From the NCBI GenBank assembly GCA_017396005.1, contig JAFQNG010000011.1:1-36425 (forward strand): DNA of 36,425 nt, written 5' to 3'. The position numbers and the translations under genes are program-made. Below, one piece after another: positions 26,159-33,527 of this stretch (position 1 is its first letter; each line of letters opens with the position of its first letter). The notes beneath the pieces were generated by a model. That model saw nothing but the letters and a program-made list of their open reading frames with translations, was not told the origin of the DNA and made no database searches. The stretch comes from Desulfovibrio sp. (GTDB taxonomy: Bacteria > Desulfobacterota > Desulfovibrionia > Desulfovibrionales > Desulfovibrionaceae).

Positions 26159-28426
26159 ATGGCCGGTAAAATTGGCGTCTATTTTGACCTGGAAAACATC
26201 GGCGGCGGCCTTGATGTGGAAGGCCTTGCTGCCCAGGTCCGCGACAAGTGGGCCGATTTGACCCCTGTTGTCAAGGTCGTGCCGCTTCTGGCCGGTGCGA
26301 TCGCTGAAATCAGTGAAGACATTACAGCTCAGGGCCTTGACGGCGTACTGCTGTGCGGTGCTTCCCCCCGCGTGGACGGCGAGCTGTACCGCTTCCCGGT
26401 TCAGGTGGAATATGTAAACCTGCGCGAACTCTGCGTACAGGCCTACAAGAACCCTGACAACAGCCCTGTGGACAAGAACAATGCCCCTGCCCTGCTTTCG
26501 CTCATGGCCAGGGACTATGTGAACATGGGCGTGGTCAAGCTGCAGAAGAGTGCTGTACCGGACTCTGCGGCCATTACCACCGTGCCCCGCGTGCTGGTTA
26601 TCGGCGGCGGCTGGACTGGCCTCACGGCGGCTCTGGAAGCTGCTGCTACTGGCTACGAAGTGGTACTGGTGGAAAAATCCGCCCAGCTTGGCGGCGCTGC
26701 CAGCAACATTCCCATGGGCTCCCCCCTCAAGTCGCCCTGGACCGACAAGGAAGCTACCTGTGTGTCGGGCAAGATCGCGGCAGTGACGGAAAATGACAAG
26801 ATCACCGTCTACTGCAATGCGGTCATGCAGAAACTGGAAGGCCAGCCTGGTGAATTCACGGCCAGTATTGCCACCGAAAAGGGCACGGTAACGGTGCAGG
26901 TGGGTGCTGCTGTGCTGGCCACCGGCTGGAAGCCCCTGGAAGACAAATACCTTGCCTCCATGGGTCTGGGTGAAGACCCCAGGGTGGTTCATGCGGCCGA
27001 ATTCGGCAAGATGCTGGCTGCAGATCAGGTGACGGCCCGCCGTATCGCCTTTGTGCTTGATACCACCATGGCCGAAGAGGCTGTGCGCAAGGCTGCCGAA
27101 GACGCTGCCGAGGCTGCCACAGGCGAAGAGGCTGCTGCACCTGCTGCCGAAGAAGGCGAAACCAAGTCCTTTGTCAAGGAAGACCTGGAAAGCATCAAGC
27201 ACCTTCGCTACTCCAATGTGGTCAACAGCGTGGGCATGCTCCGCCTGGCCAATACTGTCTGCGAAAAGACCGATGATGCCACTCAGGCCTTTATTCTCTA
27301 CAAGGATATGACAGTGCCGGGCATCCTGGAGCGCTTCTACAAGCAAATGCAGGACCGCCTTGGAGTCATGATGACCAAGGCTGACGTCACCGACATACGC
27401 GATGCCGGCAGCCATATGGTGGTCGAATGCAAAAATACCCTGCTCGGCATGGACTTTGACCTTGATGTGGATATGGTTGTCCTGCCTACCGGCCTTGTGC
27501 CCACCACTGCCAAGGAGGTCACTGTCGGCTTTGACTATCGTCAGGGTCCCGACTTCCCCGACCTGGCCCTCTTTGACGGCTTTGCAGATTCCAACTATAT
27601 CTGCTTCCCCTATGAAACCCGTCGTACCGGTGTCTATGCGGCCGGCTGTGTACGTCAGCCCCTGACCATGGATGCCTGTGAGGAAGACGCGCGCGGTGCC
27701 GTGCTCAAGGCCATACAGTGCATTGAAGCCGCCGGCCACGGTGTTGCCGTGCATCCGCGTTCCGGCGATCTGTCCTACCCGGTGTTCAATTTCGTGCGCT
27801 GCACACAGTGCAAGCGCTGCACTGAAGAGTGCCCCTTCGGCGCTCTGGACGACGATGAAAAGGGTACGCCCAAGCCCAACCCGGCGCGTTGCCGCCGCTG
27901 CGGTACCTGCTTCGGCGCCTGCCCCGAACGCGTTATCTCCTTTGCCAACTACAATATCGACCAGATCGGCTCCATGATCCGCGAAGTGCAGGTCCCCAAG
28001 GACTTCAAGTCCGAAGGACCGCGCATCCTCATCCTTGCCTGCGAAAACGACGCCTATCCGGCTCTGGATATGGCCGGTGCCCGCGGCAAGTCGTGGAGCC
28101 CGTACTGCCGCGTCATTCCTGTGCGCTGCCTGGGTTCGGTCAACGCCATCTGGGTGTCGGACGCCATGAGCAAGGGCTTTGACGGCGTCATGCTTCTGGG
28201 CTGCAAATACGGTGACGACTATCAGTGCCACTTTGTGAAGGGCTCTGAAATCTGCAACCGCCGCAAGGAAAATATCGCTGAAACGCTGAACCGTCTCGGC
28301 GTACAGCCCGAACGTGTAGAGCAGATGGAAGTGGCCATTGACGAATATGACAAGGTGCCCGACCTCATTGATGGTTTTGTGGCCCGCATCACGGCCATGG
28401 GCCCCAACCCGTTCAAGGGCATGTAG
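26159..28426 (+). CDS. qmoB: QmoB, HdrA/MvhD-like flavin and iron-sulfur subunit
   Basis: QmoB is the second HdrA-like subunit of Qmo. The 755-aa chain has an N-terminal region (about 1-135) without the full HdrA N-terminal cysteine cluster, an FAD motif VIGGGWTGLTAA (about 142-155), an ATGW segment, a GVYAAGC segment near 490, two 4Fe-4S motifs (CTQCKRCTEECP near 547 and CRRCGTCFGACP near 580) and a C-terminal MvhD-like domain (about 620-755) with several cysteines. MvhD normally passes electrons between hydrogenase and Hdr, so this domain could dock a partner. An Ala/Glu-rich insertion lies at about 305-335. GGAGG precedes the ATG by 9 nt, and the gap to qmoC is 13 bp. Confidence 0.95.
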   Translation: MAGKIGVYFDLENIGGGLDVEGLAAQVRDKWADLTPVVKVVPLLAGAIAEISEDITAQGLDGVLLCGASPRVDGELYRFPVQVEYVNLRELCVQAYKNPDNSPVDKNNAPALLSLMARDYVNMGVVKLQKSAVPDSAAITTVPRVLVIGGGWTGLTAALEAAATGYEVVLVEKSAQLGGAASNIPMGSPLKSPWTDKEATCVSGKIAAVTENDKITVYCNAVMQKLEGQPGEFTASIATEKGTVTVQVGAAVLATGWKPLEDKYLASMGLGEDPRVVHAAEFGKMLAADQVTARRIAFVLDTTMAEEAVRKAAEDAAEAATGEEAAAPAAEEGETKSFVKEDLESIKHLRYSNVVNSVGMLRLANTVCEKTDDATQAFILYKDMTVPGILERFYKQMQDRLGVMMTKADVTDIRDAGSHMVVECKNTLLGMDFDLDVDMVVLPTGLVPTTAKEVTVGFDYRQGPDFPDLALFDGFADSNYICFPYETRRTGVYAAGCVRQPLTMDACEEDARGAVLKAIQCIEAAGHGVAVHPRSGDLSYPVFNFVRCTQCKRCTEECPFGALDDDEKGTPKPNPARCRRCGTCFGACPERVISFANYNIDQIGSMIREVQVPKDFKSEGPRILILACENDAYPALDMAGARGKSWSPYCRVIPVRCLGSVNAIWVSDAMSKGFDGVMLLGCKYGDDYQCHFVKGSEICNRRKENIAETLNRLGVQPERVEQMEVAIDEYDKVPDLIDGFVARITAMGPNPFKGM

Positions 28427-28439
28427 GAGGATGGCAGCA

Positions 28440-29621
28440 ATGGCACAATGCACTCTCAAACCGGATACGGACTTCACCAGAGCGCTCAAGGAAGCCGGGG
28501 GCGAATCCCTCAAGAAGTGCTTCCAGTGCGCCACCTGCTCTGTGGCCTGCCCGATGGCTCCGGCCAATGCGCCCTATCCGCGCAAGGAAATGGTCTGGGC
28601 CTCTTGGGGTCTCAAGGACAAGCTGCAGGGCGATGTGGACCTCTGGCTCTGTCACAACTGCGGCAACTGCTCTGATCTCTGTCCGCGTGGCGCCAGACCC
28701 GCTGACATGATGGCAGCTGCGCGTAACGTCATCTACCGGGATCTGACCGAGCCCTCCATCATTGGCAAATGGATGAGCAAGCCCTCCGGCCTGCCCTTCC
28801 TTTTCGCCATCCCGGCCGTACTCTGGCTCATCGTCTGGTGGATCCGCGCCGGCTTCAACGGCGGTGAGTGGTTCCCCCGGGCTGCTGACGGGCGTATCGT
28901 CTTTGGGCAGATCTTCTACGGCGACTACACCATTGACCCCATCTTCATGCTGACCTTCTTCGGGGCATGCTTCATCCTTGCACGGGGCGTCATGAAACTC
29001 TGGGGCATGTTCAAGCCACAGGGCAGCCTTGCCGTCATCGGCAAAACCAAGAGCTGGATCTGGCATCTCTGGGATGTCATCTGGGATGAAGCCATCTCGC
29101 ATCGCAAGTTTGACGACTGCGACGACGGCCCTGCTGTCACCAAGAGCGCGCCCAATCGCAAGAACGGGCACATGCTGCTGGTATACAGTTTCTGCATTCT
29201 TGCCTTTGTCACCGCCGTGGTGGCGCTTGGGCACTGGGGTGGCAAGGTCATTCCCATGATCAAGATCGAAACCCCCATGCCCCTGACCTTCCCGGTCAAG
29301 ATCCTGGCCAATATCGGTGCGCTCATGCTGCTGGCCGGTCTGGCCATACTGACATGGCGGCGCATGAGCCTCAAGCCTGCGGATCAGGTCTCCAGCTATT
29401 ATGACTGGTATCTCCTGGGCATCATCTGGCTTGTGGCTGTGACCGGCGTACTGGCCCAGTGCTTCCGCCTGGCTGATGTCATTGCGCCGGCATTTGTGGT
29501 TTACTATCTGCACCTGGTCTTTGTCTGGATGCTTTTTGCCTATCTGCCCTGGTCCAAGCTGGGTCACTTCGTCTACAGGACGGCTGCCCTGGTCTATGTG
29601 CGGATGTATGGCCGCAGCTAG
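28440..29621 (+). CDS. qmoC: QmoC, HdrC/HdrE-like membrane subunit with heme b
   Basis: QmoC anchors Qmo in the inner membrane and is thought to oxidise menaquinol. The 393-aa protein fuses an HdrC-like domain with two 4Fe-4S motifs (CFQCATCSVACP near 27-38 and CHNCGNCSDLCP near 70-82) to a NarI/HdrE-like cytochrome b domain of about six membrane helices (about 115-385). Histidines suited to heme ligation occur in the membrane part, for example in GHWGG and YLHLVF. The ATG at 28440 is chosen because GGAGG lies 9 nt upstream; the ATG at 28431 directly abuts that site. It is the last recognised Qmo structural gene. Confidence 0.95.
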   Translation: MAQCTLKPDTDFTRALKEAGGESLKKCFQCATCSVACPMAPANAPYPRKEMVWASWGLKDKLQGDVDLWLCHNCGNCSDLCPRGARPADMMAAARNVIYRDLTEPSIIGKWMSKPSGLPFLFAIPAVLWLIVWWIRAGFNGGEWFPRAADGRIVFGQIFYGDYTIDPIFMLTFFGACFILARGVMKLWGMFKPQGSLAVIGKTKSWIWHLWDVIWDEAISHRKFDDCDDGPAVTKSAPNRKNGHMLLVYSFCILAFVTAVVALGHWGGKVIPMIKIETPMPLTFPVKILANIGALMLLAGLAILTWRRMSLKPADQVSSYYDWYLLGIIWLVAVTGVLAQCFRLADVIAPAFVVYYLHLVFVWMLFAYLPWSKLGHFVYRTAALVYVRMYGRS

Positions 29622-29688
29622 GCGCGGCACGGCAAGTTGCAGTATTTAACAGAATATACAAATAACGATCTCCGAGGAGGAGGCCGCC

Positions 29689-30411
29689 ATGTCTGATAGC
29701 AATCGCAAAGTATTTCCCGTTGAGTCCGTGCTGGCCCTCGTGGTGGGCAAGGAAGGCGTGGACGTCAAGGATCTGGCCGGATATATAGTCGGGCGCTCCA
29801 TTGCCTGTGACTGCTGCGCCAAGGCTGCCGGGCCCTTCGCAGCCGCCTGGCTGGCCCGCTGGTACCCCAAGTTTGCCACTCTGGAATGGAGTGAAGGTCA
29901 GGACTGGGATACCTTCGTCAAACGCGGCGCCAAAACCCTGGGCGACAATATCTCCCTGACGCCCATGGACGGCCGCACCAAGGCGCAGGCCGCCCAGGTG
30001 CTGGATTACCTGGCTGACAGCTACAAGAGCCTGGCTACGCAGACCGCTGCCTGCATGGAACTGGAAAAGCGCGTGGCAGAACTTGCCCCCAGCGAAGCCC
30101 ATGCCGAAGCCCTGCAGAAGAAGGTGGACGAGCTCGAAGCCAAGATCAAGGGCCTCAATGCCGATATGGGCGGGCTTCGCCGCCAGGTGGCTGAATATCA
30201 GGGCAAGGTGGCCATCAGCCACGATGACCTGATGATGACCATCAAGGACGCCATCAAGGACGGCCTCAAGGGTATGGTTGTTGGTGGTGCTGCCGGTGCT
30301 GCAGGTGCTGCCGCAGGTGCTGAAGAAGCTGCTGCGGTTGAGGAAAACAGCGTGCCGGACGATTTCGGCTTCGGTTCATCGGGCGCCAATTCCGACGGTT
30401 TTGGCTTCTAG
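29689..30411 (+). CDS. qmoD: QmoD-like conserved protein with repeated GFGF tail
   Basis: The 240-aa protein occupies the place of the conserved gene called qmoD downstream of qmoABC in Desulfovibrio; its function is not established. It is soluble by appearance and has no signal peptide. Visible parts are an N-terminal region with a Cys-rich CDCC motif (Cys40, Cys42, Cys43), a conserved aromatic segment (AAWLARWYP), a coiled coil (about 120-175), an amphipathic segment (KDAIKDGLKGMVV), an Ala/Gly-rich low-complexity linker (about 198-215) and a C-terminal acidic tail with DDFGFG and DGFGF repeats. A strong GGAGGAGG ribosome site precedes the ATG. It lies 67 bp after qmoC and before a strong terminator. 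It may be an assembly or docking factor. Confidence 0.85.
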   Translation: MSDSNRKVFPVESVLALVVGKEGVDVKDLAGYIVGRSIACDCCAKAAGPFAAAWLARWYPKFATLEWSEGQDWDTFVKRGAKTLGDNISLTPMDGRTKAQAAQVLDYLADSYKSLATQTAACMELEKRVAELAPSEAHAEALQKKVDELEAKIKGLNADMGGLRRQVAEYQGKVAISHDDLMMTIKDAIKDGLKGMVVGGAAGAAGAAAGAEEAAAVEENSVPDDFGFGSSGANSDGFGF

Positions 30412-30430
30412 CCCAGATACCCATACTAAT

Positions 30431-30460
30431 AAAAGCGGCCTCCGTATGGGGGCCGCTTTT
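30431..30460. terminator. Bidirectional terminator after qmoD
   Basis: AAAAGCGGCC (30431-30440) pairs with GGCCGCTTTT (30451-30460), extended inward by CC/GG. The flanking A-run and T-run allow termination of both the aps-qmo operon (plus) and the slyX transcript (minus). Confidence 0.92.
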
Positions 30461-30488
30461 CATTATGCCGTATTGTCAGACAGGCAGA

Positions 30489-30713
30489 TCAGTACCGCTC
30501 AGGCATGAAGTGCGGAGGCAGACTGTTCTCAGGGTCTTCCTCCAGTTTCTCGCGTAAAAGCTGCAACAGCCTGAGCGCATGCTCCAACTGCTTCTCCACC
30601 CTGTCCAGCTGAGTCTGTTGCTGCAGCAATGCCGCGTCCAGAGCTTCCAGGCGCTGCTCCTGAAAAAACTGGGCCTCTTCAAGCCTGGTCAGGCGCATAT
30701 CATTGTCATGCAT
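30489..30713 (-). CDS. slyX: SlyX-family small coiled-coil protein
   Basis: The 74-aa protein is a single long coiled coil (heptad pattern, about residues 6-58) ending in a Pro-Pro-His segment near the C-terminus, as SlyX proteins do. SlyX is common in proteobacteria and its biochemical role is not established. The start overlaps the end of the YgiQ gene by 8 bp, which suggests coupled translation; no independent Shine-Dalgarno is obvious. The shared terminator at 30431-30460 ends this minus-strand run. Confidence 0.75.
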   Translation of the reverse strand: MHDNDMRLTRLEEAQFFQEQRLEALDAALLQQQTQLDRVEKQLEHALRLLQLLREKLEEDPENSLPPHFMPERY

Positions 30714-32610
30714 CAGTCAGCCCTCTCTTTCTGGGCATGAGTATACGGTGCTGGCGCAGACGAGCCGCATCTGAGCGGGCTACATAAATATCCCTGCCTG
30801 TTTCATCCTTGCCGCTGTAGAACATGGCCGTAGCTATGGTGCCTGGTGTCGGTATGAAGCACTGTGTTTGCTGAGGGCTCCAGTGCCGTTGACTGAGCCA
30901 GGAGGCAAGCGCACGCATATCATCATCAGTGCAGCCAGGAAAGGCGCTCATCAGATACGGAATCACATACTGCTCACGCCCGGCGGCACGGCTTTGCCTG
31001 ATGAAGTTTTCAAGAAACTTCTCGAAAACACGGAGCGGAGGCTTGCGCATACGCTCCAACACGTCAGGGGCACTGTGCTCCGGGGCCAGTTTGAGCTGCC
31101 CACCAGTGAACTCGCCTGTATAGGCTTCCAGTGCCAGGGCATCCCGTTCAGCAAGGTCAGCTCTGATGCCGCTGGCTACGCGAACCTGTCTGACCCCGGG
31201 CTGCCGGGCTGCAGCGCGCAGCAGCGACACATGCTCATGCTGCGGCGTGACAAAATACTGGCAAACCCTGGGGAAACAGCAGGAAGCCCTGCGACAGTTG
31301 AAAGGGAGGTCCCCGGCGCGGCTTTTTTCACGCAAGGCACAATGCGCCTGCCACATATTGGCCGTAGGTCCGCCTATGTCAGAGATGGCAATTCCCTCTC
31401 TGCCCCGGCGGCTCTTTCGTTTCTGCATACCGAGAAGCCTGACCTCGTCCAGTATGGAGGCCTGTGAACGTGAACTGATATGCCGCCCCTGATGCAGGGC
31501 CAGTGAGCAGAAGGAACAGCCCCCGCCACAACCTCTGTGGCTGGTGATACTTGTCTGCAGCATCTCGACTGCCGGAACAGGCCTATCATAGGAGGGGTGG
31601 GCACGGCGAGTAAAGGGGAGGCTGTAAAGCCTGTCCATTTCGTCTGTGTTCAGCGGCCTGGCAGGCGGAGCAAGCACCAGGGCTCTGCCGTCCACCGGCT
31701 GAAAAGCCCAGGTTCTGCCCTGATGTACCTGTTGTTCAAGCTGCTGTGTCATGCGCATGAGCAGGAACGGATCTTTCTGAATTTCATGATGCGCAGGCAG
31801 GCGTAAACCGGAAGCAGCAAATCCTGTCGGGAGATGGATAGGCTCGCCCTGTGCATCCAGCTTTTCCAACCATGCAGTACCGGCTATGCCTGACAAGGAT
31901 GCCCTGCCACTGCCGGCCTGGAGACGATAGGCACACTCCAGCACTGCCCGCTCTCCCATGCCCCAGACCAGCAAATCTGCCTTGGCATCCATGAGTATGG
32001 GGCGACGCAGCTGGTCAGTCCAGAAATCATAATGGCTGACACGTCTGAGAGATGCCTCAATTCCCCCAAGAATCAAGGGAAGGCCGGGAAAAGCCTGACG
32101 GGCCAGATTGGCGTAGACAATACAGGCACGGTTTGGCCGTGCCCCTGCCTTTCCGCCCGGCGTATAGGCATCGTCATGCCTTTTCTTCCGGAAAGCCGTA
32201 TAGTGTGCCAGCAGGGAATCTACAGCGCCAGCGCTTATCCCGGCAAAGAGGCGGGGGCGTCCCATGGCAAGCAGATCATCAGGTCTGTCCCAGCGGGGCT
32301 GTGCCACAATGCCTGCGCGGAAACCGTGCAGCACCAGCCAGCGCGCCAGCAGCACACAACCAAAAGAGGCATGGTCCACATAGGCATCGCCACTGATGAA
32401 GAGCACATCCAGGGAATCCCAACCCAAGATATCCATTTCACGCCGTGACATGGGCAAAAACGACGGCTGAGGCAAGCCTTCCTGTTCAGCGGGAACAGAC
32501 AAGGCGCCGGGCCTTGCGACCCGGCGTCTGTAAACTGTTTGCTGATCTTTCTGCCCTGTTCTGCGCTGCAGTTTGGGATGGGCAGAAAGATTACCTCTGT
32601 CAATACTCAC
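30706..32610 (-). CDS. YgiQ-family radical SAM protein
   Basis: The 634-aa protein matches YgiQ: an N-terminal cobalamin-binding-like region with FLPMSRREMD, SGDAYVDHASFG and HDDAYTPGG segments, GGIEASLRRVSHYDFW, and a radical SAM core with the CxxxCxxC motif at Cys361, Cys365 and Cys368 binding the 4Fe-4S cluster. Later segments include IPYLMSAFPGCTDDDM and an FIPTPGTIATAMFYSG end piece. The target reaction is unknown; radical SAM enzymes modify RNA, proteins or small molecules. The frame starts at a GTG (32610) with a poor ribosome site, only 15 bp after the EF-hand gene, so coupling is likely; family comparison suggests about 40-50 residues before MSRREM. Length is near family norm. Confidence 0.9.
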   Translation of the reverse strand: MSIDRGNLSAHPKLQRRTGQKDQQTVYRRRVARPGALSVPAEQEGLPQPSFLPMSRREMDILGWDSLDVLFISGDAYVDHASFGCVLLARWLVLHGFRAGIVAQPRWDRPDDLLAMGRPRLFAGISAGAVDSLLAHYTAFRKKRHDDAYTPGGKAGARPNRACIVYANLARQAFPGLPLILGGIEASLRRVSHYDFWTDQLRRPILMDAKADLLVWGMGERAVLECAYRLQAGSGRASLSGIAGTAWLEKLDAQGEPIHLPTGFAASGLRLPAHHEIQKDPFLLMRMTQQLEQQVHQGRTWAFQPVDGRALVLAPPARPLNTDEMDRLYSLPFTRRAHPSYDRPVPAVEMLQTSITSHRGCGGGCSFCSLALHQGRHISSRSQASILDEVRLLGMQKRKSRRGREGIAISDIGGPTANMWQAHCALREKSRAGDLPFNCRRASCCFPRVCQYFVTPQHEHVSLLRAAARQPGVRQVRVASGIRADLAERDALALEAYTGEFTGGQLKLAPEHSAPDVLERMRKPPLRVFEKFLENFIRQSRAAGREQYVIPYLMSAFPGCTDDDMRALASWLSQRHWSPQQTQCFIPTPGTIATAMFYSGKDETGRDIYVARSDAARLRQHRILMPRKRGLTDA

Positions 32611-32625
32611 AGGCTGACATGCCTA

Positions 32626-32982
32626 TTACTTGGCCGGAGGTTCAGCATTGCCACCTTGTGGCATTTTGGAGGCGTCACCCATATGCCCCATTTTGCTGTT
32701 CTTCATGTCAGCAGCATGGTTTTTGATGAAGACGGCCCATTCCTCACGTTCAATGACCTTGTCGCCATCGCGGTCGATAGCAACGAAAGCAGCTTCACGC
32801 ATATTGGGGAAAGCTACAGTAAACTCTTCAAGGACGATTTTTTCATCCTTGTTCTTGTCCAGGCGGCTGAAGGAATCACAGGCTGCGTCAGACTTGGTGT
32901 CAGGCTTGGCATCGGCCTGAACCGGCAGGGCAAACAGGCCAGCCAGGGCCAGCAGGGTGATAAAACGCAGTGTACGCGTCAT
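32626..32982 (-). CDS. Secreted EF-hand calcium-binding protein
   Basis: The 118-aa protein has a Sec signal peptide (hydrophobic core about 7-20, cleavage near VQA-DA at 23) and two EF-hand loops. Loop 1 (42-53) starts DKNKDEK with Glu at position 12, and loop 2 (70-81) starts DRDGDKV with Glu at 12, so both keep the usual Asp/Asn/Glu calcium ligands. The tail is Met/Gly/Pro/Lys-rich. It is probably a periplasmic calcium-binding or sensing protein; its partner is unknown. The ATG at 32982 has AAGGAG 6 nt upstream; the frame extends 10 codons further. It lies between a 132-aa unknown gene and the YgiQ gene on the same strand. Confidence 0.9.
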   Translation of the reverse strand: MTRTLRFITLLALAGLFALPVQADAKPDTKSDAACDSFSRLDKNKDEKIVLEEFTVAFPNMREAAFVAIDRDGDKVIEREEWAVFIKNHAADMKNSKMGHMGDASKMPQGGNAEPPAK

Positions 32983-33073
32983 AAAAAACTCCTTTGCAGT
33001 ATACTCGCGCAACAGGCTCGAGCTTCAGAAGAAAATAAGCAGGCTTTACCTTTTGTCCAGAGGCTGCCAGACA

Positions 33074-33472
33074 TCAATGTCTGTACTCAGCGCCTTCACG
33101 CTCCATGCGCTCAATGCAGAGGGACAGATTATCGGCTTCGCCGGCCTTATGCTCGTCCGGATAGAGCAGAGCCGACATATAGAAGACAGAATTCAGGCGC
33201 AGGGCCGTAGCGGCACTGGCAGAAAAACGCTCCAGGCTCAGGGCCAGATTGAAGCGCAACTCACCAGGCAGACCCTGCAGATGCGCCCTGCCCTCTTCAG
33301 CCAGACCAGCGAGCAGCTCGGCTTTCTTTCGCATCTGTGCGGCATAGCCGGCTGTATCATCGTCTTGCAACCGGCGCAGCCCCTCGGCTTCCTCAGCCAT
33401 GACAGCTGCATGAAAGTTCTTAAGCCAGTGCAGAAAGGCGGCAAAAATCTGTTCCGAAGCCTTGTTGCTCAT
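33074..33472 (-). CDS. Unrecognised 132-aa helical protein
   Basis: I do not recognise this family. The 132-aa product appears almost all alpha-helical with no signal peptide or membrane segment. It is Ala/Leu/Glu-rich, with amphipathic stretches around 6-35, 40-75 and 80-105 and a single Cys near the C-terminus. The ATG at 33472 has an excellent GGAGG 6 nt upstream that sits directly after the T-run of the preceding terminator; the open frame extends 67 codons upstream through that terminator, which is not credible as coding. It follows the PaaK-like gene after 55 bp and precedes the EF-hand gene by 91 bp. Confidence 0.75.
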   Translation of the reverse strand: MSNKASEQIFAAFLHWLKNFHAAVMAEEAEGLRRLQDDDTAGYAAQMRKKAELLAGLAEEGRAHLQGLPGELRFNLALSLERFSASAATALRLNSVFYMSALLYPDEHKAGEADNLSLCIERMEREGAEYRH

Positions 33473-33482
33473 GTGTACCTCC

Positions 33483-33509
33483 AAAAAAGGCCCGGCTGCA
33501 AGCCGGGCC
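33483..33509 (-). terminator. Terminator of paaK, merged with next gene's ribosome site
   Basis: A perfect 9-bp GC-rich stem (33489-33497 with 33501-33509) has a 3-nt loop and is followed on the minus strand by six T. The GGAGG of the next gene begins right after the T-run, so read-through products would start translation at once. Confidence 0.88.
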
Positions 33510-33527
33510 ATGGTGTTATGCTGGTTG

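Noticed and set aside
25934-28567. 877-codon minus-strand open frame opposite qmoA/qmoB
   Set aside because: It spans several real genes on the other strand and its composition is typical of an antisense shadow.
28413-29630. 405-codon minus-strand open frame opposite qmoC
   Set aside because: It mirrors a clear membrane/iron-sulfur protein gene and has no family signature of its own.
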